Assembly (NCBI RefSeq): GCF_018531495.1
Contig: NZ_JAHDTI010000004.1
Location: 310,001-374,000 of the forward strand
Length of the DNA: 64,000 bases
Reading direction: 5' to 3'
From: Nonomuraea sediminis
Lineage (GTDB): Bacteria > Actinomycetota > Actinomycetes > Streptosporangiales > Streptosporangiaceae
Shown here: positions 33,596 through 42,577 of the stretch, piece by piece
How positions within the stretch are numbered: the first letter of the stretch is position 1
Layout of the letters: the number at the start of each line of letters is the position of its first letter
Made by a program: the position numbers and the translations under genes
The notes under the pieces: generated by a model
Seen by the model: only the letters and a program-made list of their open reading frames with translations
Database searches by the model: none
Told to the model about the DNA's origin: nothing

Positions 33596-34399
33596 ATGCC
33601 GCCCTCCCGCCAGGGGGACGAACAGGCGAGCCGACGACCACTGCTTGAGATCGTCGTTCCGGCCTACAACGAGGAACGGCGACTCCCCGGGGGGCTCCTG
33701 CAGCTGTGCGCGAAGCTTGCCCGTTTGCCGTTCCCGTCCGCCGTCATCGTCGTCGACAACGACAGCACCGACTCCACGGCCGCCATCGTCGAAGCGTGGC
33801 CGGAGGGTCCCGTTCCCGTACGGCTCGCCACGTGCCCGATCCCCGGCAAGGGGGCCGCGGTGCGCGCCGGTCTGTCGCTGACCAAGGCCCCGCTGGTCGG
33901 GTTCTGTGACGCCGACATGGCCACCGACCTGGACGCCATCGACGTCGCCGTGGGCCTGCTGCTGTCGGGCGAGCGCGTCGTCATCGGCTCGCGCGCGCAC
34001 GCCTTCTCCGACGTGGAGAACCGGCACAGCAAGGTGCGCGAGCTGGGCGCGGTCGGATTCCGCGCGCTGGCCAGGCTGCTGGTGCGCGGGGTGAGCGACA
34101 CCCAGTGCGGCTTCAAGTTCTTCGACGGCCCGCTGGCCCGCGAGGTCGCGGCGGAGCTGGCCGTCACCGGGTTCGCCTTCGACGTCGAGCTGCTGGCCCG
34201 CTGCGTGCGGCGCGGCTCGGCGGTGCTGGAGATCCCCGTCCAGTGGCGGGACATGCCGGGCTCGCGCTTCTCGCCCGCCCGGCACAGTGCCGACATCCTG
34301 CTGGAGCTGGCCCGGATCTGGGTACGGCTGCGCAACGACTCCCGCTCGCGCGCCAAGCCCGCCTGGGAACAGCCCCTCGACCCCGTCGGCTATCCGTGA
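33596..34399 (+). CDS. GT2 glycosyltransferase (dolichyl-phosphate glucosyltransferase type)
   Basis: A 267-residue cytoplasmic or peripheral GT-A enzyme. It has LEIVVPAYNEERRLPGGL, VIVVDNDSTDSTAAIV, and the metal-binding GFCDADMATDL (DAD motif near residue 103-105). The acceptor-side DTQCGFKFFDG and the RCVRRGSAVLEIPVQWRD block are of the polyprenyl-phosphate glucosyl/mannosyl transferase type. It probably makes a polyprenyl-phosphate sugar, the donor class used by GT-C enzymes such as the AftD-like protein two genes on. It overlaps the next gene by four bases (GTGA). Confidence 0.9.
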   Translation: MPPSRQGDEQASRRPLLEIVVPAYNEERRLPGGLLQLCAKLARLPFPSAVIVVDNDSTDSTAAIVEAWPEGPVPVRLATCPIPGKGAAVRAGLSLTKAPLVGFCDADMATDLDAIDVAVGLLLSGERVVIGSRAHAFSDVENRHSKVRELGAVGFRALARLLVRGVSDTQCGFKFFDGPLAREVAAELAVTGFAFDVELLARCVRRGSAVLEIPVQWRDMPGSRFSPARHSADILLELARIWVRLRNDSRSRAKPAWEQPLDPVGYP

Positions 34400-35520
34400 A
34401 CGTCGCCGTGCTCAACTGGCGTGACCCGTGGCACCCCGCCGCCGGGGGCGCGGAGACCTATGCCTGGGAACTGGCCAGGCGCCTGGCGGCCGGCGGCGAT
34501 CGGGTCTGGTTCGTCACCGCCCGCGCTCCCGGCCAGGCCAGGCACGAGGTCGTCGAGGGGGTACGGCTCGCCCGGATGGGCGGGCCGTTCACCCTCTACC
34601 CGCTGGTGCTGGCCTGGCTGCTGGTCAGGCGGTGGCGGTTCGACGCGGTGCTCGACTGCCAGAACGGGATCCCGTTCTTCAGCCCGTGGGTGCTGCCGCG
34701 CCGTACCAGGGTGCTGTGTGTGGTGCACCACGTGCACGACCGGCAGTTCGGGGTGCACATGTCGCGCTGGATGGCGGCGCTCGGGTGCTTCCTGGAGGGG
34801 CCGGTGTCGCGGTGGACCTACCGGCGGCGCGAGAGCGTGGCCGTGTCCCCGTCGACCGTGCGGGCCATGCGCGAGCGGCTGGGGTGGCGCGGCCCCATCC
34901 ACGTCGCGCACAACGGGGTGAGCGTCCGGCAGCCGGGAGACGTCGCCAGGACCTCGCGGCCGTCCCTGGTGTGCGTCGGCAGGCTGGTCGCGCACAAGCG
35001 GGTGGACCTGCTGCTCGACGCCGTGCCGATCCTGCGGCGGCGGTGGCCCGACCTGACCGTGGACATCATCGGGCGTGGTCCCGACGAGGACCGTCTGCGC
35101 GCTCGCCTGCCGGAAGGCGTCACGATGCACAGCTACCTGCCCGAGCAGGACAAGGCCCGGCTCACCGCCCGGGCGTGGCTGCACGTCAGCGCGTCACAGG
35201 GGGAAGGCTGGGGGTTGTGCGTCCTGGAGGCCGCCGCGCTCGGCGTCCCGACCGTGGCCTTCGACGTCGACGGGCTGCGCGACGCGATCAGGCCAGGCGA
35301 GACGGGCTGGCTGATCCCCGAGGGCGCGGACCTGGCCAAGGGCATCACGGCCGCGCTCGACGAGCTCGACGACGCCTACGGCGAGCGGTGCAAGGCCTGG
35401 GCGGCCGGCTTCTCCTGGGACGAGACCGCCGGCCGGGTGGCCGCGCTGCTCCACGGTGAGCCCGAGCGGGGGCGGGTCGCCTGGCCGGTCGCCTCGCGCG
35501 TGGTGGGGGAGGAGCAGTGA
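34396..35520 (+). CDS. GT4 family glycosyltransferase
   Basis: A 374-residue GT-B enzyme. The N-terminal lobe begins NVAVLNWRDPWHPAAGGAE and includes VVHHVHDRQFG. The C-terminal nucleotide-sugar lobe has LVCVGRLVAHKRVDLLLDA, a GRGPDEDRL loop, and the retaining-enzyme signature GEGWGLCVLEAAALGVPTVA (EX7E-like). GTG 34396 overlaps the preceding stop, and its own stop overlaps the AftD-like start, so three genes form one coupled unit. It resembles mycobacterial Rv0225 in family and neighbourhood. Confidence 0.92.
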   Translation: MNVAVLNWRDPWHPAAGGAETYAWELARRLAAGGDRVWFVTARAPGQARHEVVEGVRLARMGGPFTLYPLVLAWLLVRRWRFDAVLDCQNGIPFFSPWVLPRRTRVLCVVHHVHDRQFGVHMSRWMAALGCFLEGPVSRWTYRRRESVAVSPSTVRAMRERLGWRGPIHVAHNGVSVRQPGDVARTSRPSLVCVGRLVAHKRVDLLLDAVPILRRRWPDLTVDIIGRGPDEDRLRARLPEGVTMHSYLPEQDKARLTARAWLHVSASQGEGWGLCVLEAAALGVPTVAFDVDGLRDAIRPGETGWLIPEGADLAKGITAALDELDDAYGERCKAWAAGFSWDETAGRVAALLHGEPERGRVAWPVASRVVGEEQ

Positions 35521-38500
35521 GCGGGCGGGCCCGACATCGCCTGTGGCTGGCCCTGTGCTGCCTCGGCTTCGCCGTCCTGGCCTTCACCACCAGGCCGGGC
35601 AACATCATCGCCGACACCAAGATCGACCTGGCGCTGAACCCGATCGGCTGGCTGCAGCGCGCCGCCCACCTGTGGGACCTGCAGCACTTCGGCCAGCTGC
35701 AGAACCAGGCCGCCGGATACCTCTTCCCGATGGGCCCGTTCTTCGCCCTGGGCAAGCTGGTCAACCTGGAGCCGTGGGTCACCCAGCGGCTGTGGCTGAC
35801 CCTGCTGATGAGCGTGGCCTTCCTGGGCGTGGAGCGCCTGGCCAGGCAGCTCGGCGTCGGCACGCCCGGCACCAGGATCGTGGCCGGGCTGGCCTACGCG
35901 CTGGCGCCCCGCGCGCTGTCGATCGTCGGTGAGATCTCCATCGAGTGGCTGCCCGCCGCGATGCTGCCGTGGATCCTGATCCCGCTGCTGACCGCCTCGG
36001 AGACCGGCCAGCGGGCCAGGGCCGCCGTCAGGTCGGGCCTGGCGGTGGCCCTGTGCGGCGGCGTGAACGCGGTCGCCGTGCTCGCGGTGCTCATCGCCCC
36101 GGTGCTGTACATCCTGACCAGGCCGAAGCCGGTGCCGCGCTGGCGCATGCTGGCCTGGTGGAGCGGGGCCATGGCGGTCGCCACGCTGTTCTGGTGGCTG
36201 CCGCTGCTGCTGGTCGGCCGCTACGCCTTCTCCTTCCTGCCCTACACCGAGACCTCCTCGGCCACCACGCAGGTCACCGGACTGACGAACGTGCTGCGCG
36301 GCGCCTCCGACTGGGTGCGCTTCCTGCCCATCGACGGCACGACCACCCAGCCCGCCGGATACGCGATCGCCACCTCCGCCCTCGGCGTGGTCGTCACCGG
36401 CGTGCTGGCCGCCCTGTGCCTGGCCGGGCTGGCCAGACGCGACCTGCCCGCCAAGGGCTTCATCATCGCGCTGTTCGTGATCGGCCTGCTCGCCCTGGTC
36501 GCGGGCCACATGAGCGACCTGGAACCGGTCGTGGCCGAGCCCGTGCGCTGGCTGCTCGACGGGCCGCTGGCCCCGCTGCGCAACCTGCGCAAGTTCGACC
36601 CCCTGGTACGGCTGCCGCTCGCCTTCGGCCTGGCACACCTGCTGGCCTGCGTGGCGGGCAGGATCCGGCTGCCGGTCAGGGCCGCGGCCCTGCTGGCCTT
36701 CGCCGGGCTCGTGCTGCCGGTGTTCAACCAGGGGCTGGCCGCGCCCGGCGACTTCAAGGAGGTGCCGCTGTACTGGCGCCAGGCGGCCGCCTGGGTCAAC
36801 GAGAACGCCGGTGACGACGGCGTGCTGGTGGTGCCCGGCGCCAAGTTCGGCGAGTACCTGTGGGGCAGGCCGCAGGACGACCCGATGCAGCCGCTGTTCG
36901 ACGCCCGCTGGACCACCCGCCAGGTGACGGCCGCCGGATCGGTCGGGCTGACCCGGCTGCTCGACGCCGTCGACCAGCGGCTCACCGCCGGGTACGGCTC
37001 GCAGGGCCTCACCGACGTGCTGCGCAGGCTCGGCGTCCACTACCTGCTCGTCAGGAACGACCTGATCCGCGCGAACCTGCAGGGCGCCTGGCCGGCGCGG
37101 ATCTACCAGGCGCTGCGCGACTCGCCGGGCATCACCAAGATCCGCTCCTTCGGCGGCGAGGTGGGCGACGGCTTCACCGACGACGTGGTCAACTCCGTGG
37201 ACTGGCCGTTCCCCGCCCTGGACCTGTACGAGGTGTCGGGCAGCGACGACCTGGTCGGCGTGCAGCCGGCCGGCGAGGCGCTGCAGGTGCGCGGCGGCCC
37301 CGACTCGCTGCTCACCATGGGCGACCTCGGCCTGCTCGGCGAGGGTCCCGTGCTGGTCAACGGCGACGCGGGCAAGCGCGAGGCGCCGACCGTGGTCAGC
37401 GACGCGCTGCGGCTGCGCGAGCGGGCCTTCGGCGAGATCAGGTCCAACTGGACCCCCACGCTGACGGCCGACAAACGCGAGGACTTCTCCGGCGTGCGCG
37501 CGCTCGACCTGCTGGAGAACGGCTGGCTGCAGGACACCGCGACCGCGCAGTACGACGGCATCGCCGGCATCACCGCCTCCTCCTCGGTGGCCGACCCCGG
37601 CGCCGTGCCAGGCCTGAGCACGTCGGGCCGCGGCCCGTGGGCGGCCATGGACGGCGACTACACCACCGGCTGGGAGAGCGGCGGCTGGGACCGCCCGCAG
37701 GGCGAGTGGCTCCGCGTCGACCTGCCGCGGCCGCGGGAGATCCCGCAGCTCAAGGTCACCTTCACCAACACCGTGCTGCTCGGCCAGTCGATCAGGCGGG
37801 TCGCGGTGGAGACCGAGGGCGGCACGGTCGAGCAGGACGTGCAGCGGACCAACACGCCGCAGATACTGAAGACCGCCTCCGGCCCGACCAGCTACGTGAA
37901 GATCAAGATCCTTGCCACCTACAACGCCAAGTGGAGCTTCGTGCAGCGGGTCGGCATCACCGAGGTGGCGATCCCCGGCATCCTGCCCAGCCGCACGATC
38001 CGGCTGCCCGGCGCGGGCGGCGACGTGTTCGTCATGGACCGCGGGCTCGACGGCCGGTCCGACTGCATGCGCAACCAGGACCGGTGGATCTGCAACCCGC
38101 TGCTCGGCCGCCCCGACGAGGAGGGCGCCGGCTTCGACCGCACCTTCACCGTGCAGGACGCGGGCAAGGGCGCCGTGCGCGGCTCCGCCATCCTGCGCGA
38201 CCCCGCGCTCGTCGACCGGTACACCCGGCTCAGCGGCGACCTGACCCAGGTGACGGGGACATCCCAGGCCGGCCAGGACCCGGTGGCCGGCGCGCGGTCC
38301 GCCTTCGACGCCGACGCCTCCACCACGTGGATCCCCGCGCCCGGCGACACCGAGCCCACGCTCACGCTCGGCTGGATCGGCGCGCGGAAGGTGTCGCAGC
38401 TGCAGGTGGCCAGGCCGGGCGGCGACAAGCAGCCGCTCGACGTGATCGTCACCGGCGACGGCGACGTGGTCCGCAGCGGCCGCGTGGACGCCGGTGGAGT

Positions 38501-39560
38501 GCTGAAGTTCAAGCCCCTCATCACCAGGAAGCTGCGGATCCACTTTCTGCCCGTCTCCAAGCGGCTCGAGGTCACCGAGCTGATCATCCCCGGCATCACG
38601 CCCGCCTCGCGGCCCGAGGGCATCCCCTTCCGCCTGCCGTGCGGGCAGGGGCCGCGGCTCGAGATCAACGGCGCGACCGTGCAGACCCAGGTCAGCGGCA
38701 CCTACGACGACCTGCTCGAGCAGCGGCCCGTGCGCTTCGCCGCCTGCGCCAAGCCCAAGCTCGTCCCTGGCGACAACCGGATCCGCGCCGCCGGCTGGGA
38801 CCCCTTCGCCATCGAGAACCTCGTGGTCGGGACGCTGCCCTCCGGCACGCCGCAGGTCGAGGCCTCGGCCGTGCGCGGCACCTGGACGCAGTCGCTGCGC
38901 GAGGTGAAGGTCAACGCGCCCAAGGACGCCTTCCTCGTCGTCAACGAGAACTACAACCCCGGCTGGCGCGCCACGATCGACGGCGGGACGCTGCGCCCGG
39001 TCAGGATCGACGGCTGGAAGCAGGCCTGGGAACTGCCCGCGGGCACCGCGGGCACCGTGCGGCTCGAGTACCTGCCCGACCGGCCCTACTTCCTCGCGCT
39101 GGTCGTGGGGCTGGCGGGGATCGCGCTGCTCGCCCTGGCCGCGCTGGTGCTGCGCGGTCCGCGTCCCGAGCACGTCATGGCCACCGCCGCGGCGGGCGAC
39201 TCGCGCGTGTCCCGGCTGCGCCTGCCGTACGCGATCGTGCTGGGGCTGGCCTTCGGCGGGTGGGTCGCGGGCTGGCCGGGCATGCTCGCGGTCGTGGTCG
39301 CCACGGTCGTCTTCCACCGCGCACGGCAGGCCGAATGGTGGGCGGCGGGCCTGTTCTGCGGCGCCACGGCGAGCCTGGCGGCGGCCATGGTGATCCGTGA
39401 GTACGGGGTGGACACCCAGGTGCTCACGGATCACGTGCCGCAGGTGCTGTCCTGCGCCGCGATGGGCGTGCTGTTCGGCAGGCTGGTCAGCGAGCAGGAG
39501 CCGCAGGCTGCGGAACCGGAGCTTCCGGCGGAGGCAGAGGTGCTGACCGGCGCCCACTGA
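35517..39560 (+). CDS. AftD-like alpha-(1->3)-arabinofuranosyltransferase homologue (DUF3367)
   Basis: A 1347-residue membrane protein. The N-terminal GT-C part (about 1-430) has some eleven TM helices and an acidic first loop with DTKIDL (33-38). A long extracytoplasmic region contains two discoidin/F5-8C-like carbohydrate-binding modules: about 705-800 with GEWLRVDLPRP, and about 920-1010 with AFDADASTTWIPAPGDTE. A block NYNPGWRATIDG follows, then four TM helices from about 1190. Length and order match mycobacterial AftD (about 1400 residues), which adds arabinose to arabinogalactan and lipoarabinomannan. This organism shows no other arabinan gene here, so the true sugar may differ. Start is GTG in a four-base overlap. 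Confidence 0.9.
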   Translation: MSGRARHRLWLALCCLGFAVLAFTTRPGNIIADTKIDLALNPIGWLQRAAHLWDLQHFGQLQNQAAGYLFPMGPFFALGKLVNLEPWVTQRLWLTLLMSVAFLGVERLARQLGVGTPGTRIVAGLAYALAPRALSIVGEISIEWLPAAMLPWILIPLLTASETGQRARAAVRSGLAVALCGGVNAVAVLAVLIAPVLYILTRPKPVPRWRMLAWWSGAMAVATLFWWLPLLLVGRYAFSFLPYTETSSATTQVTGLTNVLRGASDWVRFLPIDGTTTQPAGYAIATSALGVVVTGVLAALCLAGLARRDLPAKGFIIALFVIGLLALVAGHMSDLEPVVAEPVRWLLDGPLAPLRNLRKFDPLVRLPLAFGLAHLLACVAGRIRLPVRAAALLAFAGLVLPVFNQGLAAPGDFKEVPLYWRQAAAWVNENAGDDGVLVVPGAKFGEYLWGRPQDDPMQPLFDARWTTRQVTAAGSVGLTRLLDAVDQRLTAGYGSQGLTDVLRRLGVHYLLVRNDLIRANLQGAWPARIYQALRDSPGITKIRSFGGEVGDGFTDDVVNSVDWPFPALDLYEVSGSDDLVGVQPAGEALQVRGGPDSLLTMGDLGLLGEGPVLVNGDAGKREAPTVVSDALRLRERAFGEIRSNWTPTLTADKREDFSGVRALDLLENGWLQDTATAQYDGIAGITASSSVADPGAVPGLSTSGRGPWAAMDGDYTTGWESGGWDRPQGEWLRVDLPRPREIPQLKVTFTNTVLLGQSIRRVAVETEGGTVEQDVQRTNTPQILKTASGPTSYVKIKILATYNAKWSFVQRVGITEVAIPGILPSRTIRLPGAGGDVFVMDRGLDGRSDCMRNQDRWICNPLLGRPDEEGAGFDRTFTVQDAGKGAVRGSAILRDPALVDRYTRLSGDLTQVTGTSQAGQDPVAGARSAFDADASTTWIPAPGDTEPTLTLGWIGARKVSQLQVARPGGDKQPLDVIVTGDGDVVRSGRVDAGGVLKFKPLITRKLRIHFLPVSKRLEVTELIIPGITPASRPEGIPFRLPCGQGPRLEINGATVQTQVSGTYDDLLEQRPVRFAACAKPKLVPGDNRIRAAGWDPFAIENLVVGTLPSGTPQVEASAVRGTWTQSLREVKVNAPKDAFLVVNENYNPGWRATIDGGTLRPVRIDGWKQAWELPAGTAGTVRLEYLPDRPYFLALVVGLAGIALLALAALVLRGPRPEHVMATAAAGDSRVSRLRLPYAIVLGLAFGGWVAGWPGMLAVVVATVVFHRARQAEWWAAGLFCGATASLAAAMVIREYGVDTQVLTDHVPQVLSCAAMGVLFGRLVSEQEPQAAEPELPAEAEVLTGAH

Positions 39561-40632
39561 GCCGCAGCGCGGGCTCCTCGAGCAGGTGGTAGCTGCCCAC
39601 GCTGGCCAGCACCGAGCCGACGAAGGTGAAGATCGCCACCTGGGCGAAGTTGCCCGCGAACGGCTGGCTGCCCGTCACCTTGTAGAACAGCGTGATCACC
39701 GGCGCGTGCCAGAGGAAGAAGCTGTAGGAGATGCGGCCCAGGTAGGCGGTGACCGGGTTGCCGAGCACCCGGTGGCGCAGCGCGTCGTGCCGTGGCGCCA
39801 GCGCGAACGGCGCGACCACGAGGATCGCGACCGTGGCCTCCAGGATCATCCGCCACAGCGACTGCGACAGCGACGGCAGCGTGAGCGTGCGCGGCCCGGC
39901 CAGCTCGGTGCTGAGGACCGCGTACAGCAGCACGGCCAGCACCAGCAACTGCGGCGCGAGCTGGTCGATGATCCTGATCTCCTTGAGCCACACCGACAGC
40001 ACCGCCATGGCCATGCCCGCGGCGAAGAAGATCAGGTGGTAGGGCAGCCAGAGTGCGAGCTGCGGCTGGTCCCAGACGTGCGCGGCGACCGCGGAGCCGA
40101 TCGAGATCACCGGCAGCACGGCGATGCCGGCCAGCAGCCTGACCGGAGGGTTGCCGCGGCGCGCCCAGGCGTGCAGCAGCCAGGCCAGCAAGGGCAGGAC
40201 CAGGTAGAAGGCCATCTCGATGGGCATCGTCCACATCTGGTACAGGCCGTCGGGAGCGCGCTTCTGCTCGAAGTAGTTCTGCAGCAGGAGCAGCCACTTG
40301 GCCCAGGTGCCCCAGTCGAGCGAGGTGCCCCAGGCGGTCAGCGCCAGGATCGTGACCAGCCAGTAGGCGGGCACCACGCGCAACACGCGGCGCCACACGT
40401 AGCGGCCCGCGCCCGGCGGGGAAGTCCCCTCGATGACGGCCCTGGCCCACGGCCGGTAGAGGAGCAGGCCGGACAGCAGGAAGAACACCGGTACGGCGAT
40501 GCCGAGCCGGGTGGTCATCCAGGCGAACATGCCGTCGCGGTAGATGACGCCGGTGTTCCCGCCCACGTGCAGCACCCAGACGCCGAGCGCGGCCAGCGCC
40601 CGGATGCCGTCGAGGGCGGAGTCCCTCTTCAC
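39487..40632 (-). CDS. Acyltransferase 3 family membrane protein
   Basis: A 381-residue O-acyltransferase with about ten TM helices. It begins DSALDGIRALAALGVWVLHV, the family start with an invariant-type Arg and a His for catalysis, and continues with FFLLSGLLLYRPWARAV. RVLRVVPAYWL and TMPIEMAFYLVLPLL are further family blocks. It likely acylates a cell-envelope glycan or lipid, as Rv0228 may in mycobacteria. GTG 40632 overlaps the methyltransferase stop by four bases; an apparent longer ORF upstream is the wrong frame of that gene. Its 3' end overlaps the AftD-like gene by 74 bp on the other strand. Confidence 0.9.
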   Translation of the reverse strand: MKRDSALDGIRALAALGVWVLHVGGNTGVIYRDGMFAWMTTRLGIAVPVFFLLSGLLLYRPWARAVIEGTSPPGAGRYVWRRVLRVVPAYWLVTILALTAWGTSLDWGTWAKWLLLLQNYFEQKRAPDGLYQMWTMPIEMAFYLVLPLLAWLLHAWARRGNPPVRLLAGIAVLPVISIGSAVAAHVWDQPQLALWLPYHLIFFAAGMAMAVLSVWLKEIRIIDQLAPQLLVLAVLLYAVLSTELAGPRTLTLPSLSQSLWRMILEATVAILVVAPFALAPRHDALRHRVLGNPVTAYLGRISYSFFLWHAPVITLFYKVTGSQPFAGNFAQVAIFTFVGSVLASVGSYHLLEEPALRLSGRRSAPLPPPEAPVPQPAAPAR

Positions 40633-41357
40633 TTGTTCTTGCGCAGCACCAGTATCAGGTTCCACGTGGCGAACTCCCTGACGATGGGGACCTTGAGCAT
40701 CGGGCGGTACCACCAGGGCAGGTAGCGGGGGAAGGCGTCGACGAGTTCCACGTCGCGCCGTGCCCGCGCCCACCTGAGCCCCTGGGCGACGGAGACCGGG
40801 TAGAGGCTGAGCCCGAAGTGGTTCTTGGGCGGCTTGCCGTGCTTCTCGCGATACTTCCGGGCGGCGTAGGCGCCACCCAGGTAGTGCCACGGGGAGGTCT
40901 CGTGACCGCCCCAGGGCGAGAGCCAGTTCGTGTAGGCCAGGAAGATCAGCCCGCCGGGGCGCGTCACGCGGACCATCTCGGCGGCCATCCGCCACGGCTC
41001 CGGCACGTGCTCCAGGACGTTGGAGGAGAAGCAGACGTCCACGCTGCCGTCGCCGAGGGGCAGGTCCATCGCGCTGCCCAGGATGCCGCCGCCCTCCCGC
41101 AGGTCGCCGGCGTCCACGTCGACGCAGACGCAGCGGGCGCCGTGGCGGGCGAACTCGCGGGCGAAGAACCCCGGGCCGCCGCCCACGTCGAGCACGACCT
41201 TGTCCTGGAGGTCGGCATACTGTCTGAGCTGGGCCGACGTGTCGGAGGCAAGCGTGGTGTAGTAGCCGTCCCTGTCGTGCTGCTCGGTGCGGAACGCACG
41301 GAACAGCCGGATAGATCGCGCCAGGTCGGCGCGCTTCCGGAAATCTCCCGCTTTCAT
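40629..41357 (-). CDS. Class I SAM-dependent methyltransferase (Rv0224c-like)
   Basis: A 242-residue enzyme. Motif I is VVLDVGGGPGFFAREFA, the ribose-binding acidic residue lies in CVCVDVDAGDL, and motif IV is VDVCFSSNVLEHVPEPW. The C-terminal region is basic (WWYRPMLKVPIVREF). Gene order with acyltransferase, DUF3068 and glycosyltransferase genes parallels mycobacterial Rv0224c. I take ATG 41357; GTG 41369 is adjacent to an operator-like palindrome and would leave no room for a ribosome site. The substrate is unknown. Confidence 0.87.
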   Translation of the reverse strand: MKAGDFRKRADLARSIRLFRAFRTEQHDRDGYYTTLASDTSAQLRQYADLQDKVVLDVGGGPGFFAREFARHGARCVCVDVDAGDLREGGGILGSAMDLPLGDGSVDVCFSSNVLEHVPEPWRMAAEMVRVTRPGGLIFLAYTNWLSPWGGHETSPWHYLGGAYAARKYREKHGKPPKNHFGLSLYPVSVAQGLRWARARRDVELVDAFPRYLPWWYRPMLKVPIVREFATWNLILVLRKNK

Positions 41358-41370
41358 ATGTGAAACCACG

Positions 41371-41387
41371 ATAGAACCTGTTTCTAT
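41371..41387. promoter_or_regulatory. KstR-like operator upstream of methyltransferase
   Basis: ATAGAACCTGTTTCTAT has inverted ATAGAA/TTCTAT arms and an AACnnGTT core, matching seven of eight fixed positions of the KstR consensus. It sits 14 bp upstream of ATG 41357, in the divergent gap shared with the DUF3068 gene. Confidence 0.5.
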
Positions 41388-41458
41388 CGATTTGATTGCG
41401 GCTCAATACCGGGCAGTGACGCTTGTCACACACTGTCATACTTTGTTGCCGGATACTC

Positions 41459-41472
41459 GGCAACAGGTTCTA
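41459..41472. promoter_or_regulatory. KstR-like operator upstream of DUF3068 gene
   Basis: GGCAACAGGTTCTA matches seven of eight fixed positions. It ends six bases before the GGAGG ribosome site of the gene at 41489, so bound protein would block transcription there. Confidence 0.5.
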
Positions 41473-41488
41473 GGAAGCGGAGGCCTTG

Positions 41489-42400
41489 ATGGGTCGCATG
41501 TCCACGCTTGTCCTCATCGGGGTCGGAGCGTTCTTCATCGCGCTCGCCCCGCTCCTGAAGTTCTGGGCGGCGCCCAAGCTCATCGCCGCCCCCGCCAACC
41601 AGTTCGGCATCAGCGAGCTGGAGGCCAAGGGCGCGCAGTACTTCTCCAAGCAGGACCTCAAGGTCCTCACCGCGGACCTGCGGGTGATCGTCACCACACG
41701 AGGCGACGTCAAGGAGGCCAACTCCAATCGCGTGGTCTGGGACGAGGCCACCGTGATCAACGACGTCACCAACGGCCGCCCGCAGATCGACATGTCCGAC
41801 CGGCGCAGCGCCTTCGACAAGTACACCGGCGTCGGCGTGAACTGCTGCGGCGTCAACATCGGCAAGGCCCCCGTGACGCTGGAGGGGCAGATCTACAAGT
41901 TCCCGTTCGACGTGGAGAAGAAGACCTACAAGGTGTTCAACTCCTCGGCGGCCAAGGCCTTCGACGCCACGTTCGTGCGCGAGGACGTGGTCAACGGCCT
42001 GCCGGTGTACGTCTTCGAGCAGACCGTGCCCGCCACCAAGGTGACCACGCTCACGGCCCCCGCCTCGGTGCTCGGCATGACCGAGACGGGTGACGTGCAG
42101 GTGGACCGCTGGTACGACGGCAAGACCACGTTCTGGGTCGAGCCCACCACCGGCGCCCCCGTCCGCCAGGAGGTGCAGCGGCACGAGGTGCTCAAGACCC
42201 AGGACGGCGTGGAGCGCTCGGCGGCCTTCATCGGCACGCTCAAGATGACGGACAAGACAGTGGCCGACCTGGTCAGCAACGCGGAGTCCGGCAAGTCGCA
42301 GATGAACCTGCTGCGGAACATCGTCCCGCTGATCCTGCTGATCGTGGGCGCCCTGGCCGTGGTGGCCGGCGTGCTGCTGGCCCGCCGCTCGTCCTCCTGA
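41489..42400 (+). CDS. DUF3068 (PorA-family-like) membrane protein
   Basis: A 303-residue protein with an N-terminal TM helix (LVLIGVGAFFIALAPLL), an extracytoplasmic domain of about 235 residues, and a C-terminal TM helix (IVPLILLIVGALAVVAGVLLA). The domain contains VNCCGVNIGK, VDRWYDGKTTFWVEPTTGAP and a conserved VFEQTVPATKV. This is the DUF3068 layout, which mycobacteria encode (Rv0227c) next to the same methyltransferase and glycosyltransferase genes. ATG 41489 has GGAGG at good spacing. It ends before a strong hairpin terminator. The molecular role is unknown. Confidence 0.88.
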   Translation: MGRMSTLVLIGVGAFFIALAPLLKFWAAPKLIAAPANQFGISELEAKGAQYFSKQDLKVLTADLRVIVTTRGDVKEANSNRVVWDEATVINDVTNGRPQIDMSDRRSAFDKYTGVGVNCCGVNIGKAPVTLEGQIYKFPFDVEKKTYKVFNSSAAKAFDATFVREDVVNGLPVYVFEQTVPATKVTTLTAPASVLGMTETGDVQVDRWYDGKTTFWVEPTTGAPVRQEVQRHEVLKTQDGVERSAAFIGTLKMTDKTVADLVSNAESGKSQMNLLRNIVPLILLIVGALAVVAGVLLARRSSS

Positions 42401-42409
42401 TCCATCCGC

Positions 42410-42446
42410 TACGGCGGGCCGCACGGATCCCGTGCGGCCCGCCGTA
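42410..42446. terminator. Strong terminator hairpin after DUF3068 gene
   Basis: TACGGCGGGCCGCACGG, loop ATC, then its exact complement: 17-bp perfect arms, followed by TTTGTTTG. The stem sequence starts with the same TACGGCGGGCCGC as the dispersed repeats at 8.2 and 27.4 kb. Confidence 0.88.
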
Positions 42447-42477
42447 TTTGTTTGTCGGGGTTCTCACACATAGTTAC

Positions 42478-42491
42478 TAGAACCCGTTCTG
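42478..42491. promoter_or_regulatory. KstR-like operator 1 upstream of nitronate monooxygenase gene
   Basis: TAGAACCCGTTCTG matches seven of eight fixed positions of TnnAACnnGTTnnA and is nearly a perfect palindrome. It lies 86 bp upstream of the start at 42578. Confidence 0.55.
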
Positions 42492-42532
42492 CCTCGTAGG
42501 TTACTCGCCAGTACCGACAAAAGGTTCTAGAG

Positions 42533-42546
42533 TAGAACGCGTTGCA
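42533..42546. promoter_or_regulatory. KstR-like operator 2 upstream of nitronate monooxygenase gene
   Basis: TAGAACGCGTTGCA matches all eight fixed positions. A further half-site GGTTCTAG lies just before it at 42523-42530. The spacing to operator 1 is 55 bp centre to centre, about five helical turns. Confidence 0.6.
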
Positions 42547-42577
42547 GTTTGTTCGGCCGTCGCCGTATTGTCGGGCC

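Noticed and set aside
35376..39557. 1393-codon open frame antisense to the AftD-like gene
   Set aside because: It is a shadow of GC-rich codon bias; the product is low-complexity His/Arg/Gln-rich with no domain, while the plus-strand frame has clear GT-C and discoidin blocks.
40633..41463. N-terminal extension of the acyltransferase frame
   Set aside because: This part is the wrong frame of the methyltransferase gene, whose SAM motifs are clear; acyltransferase homology starts exactly at GTG 40632.
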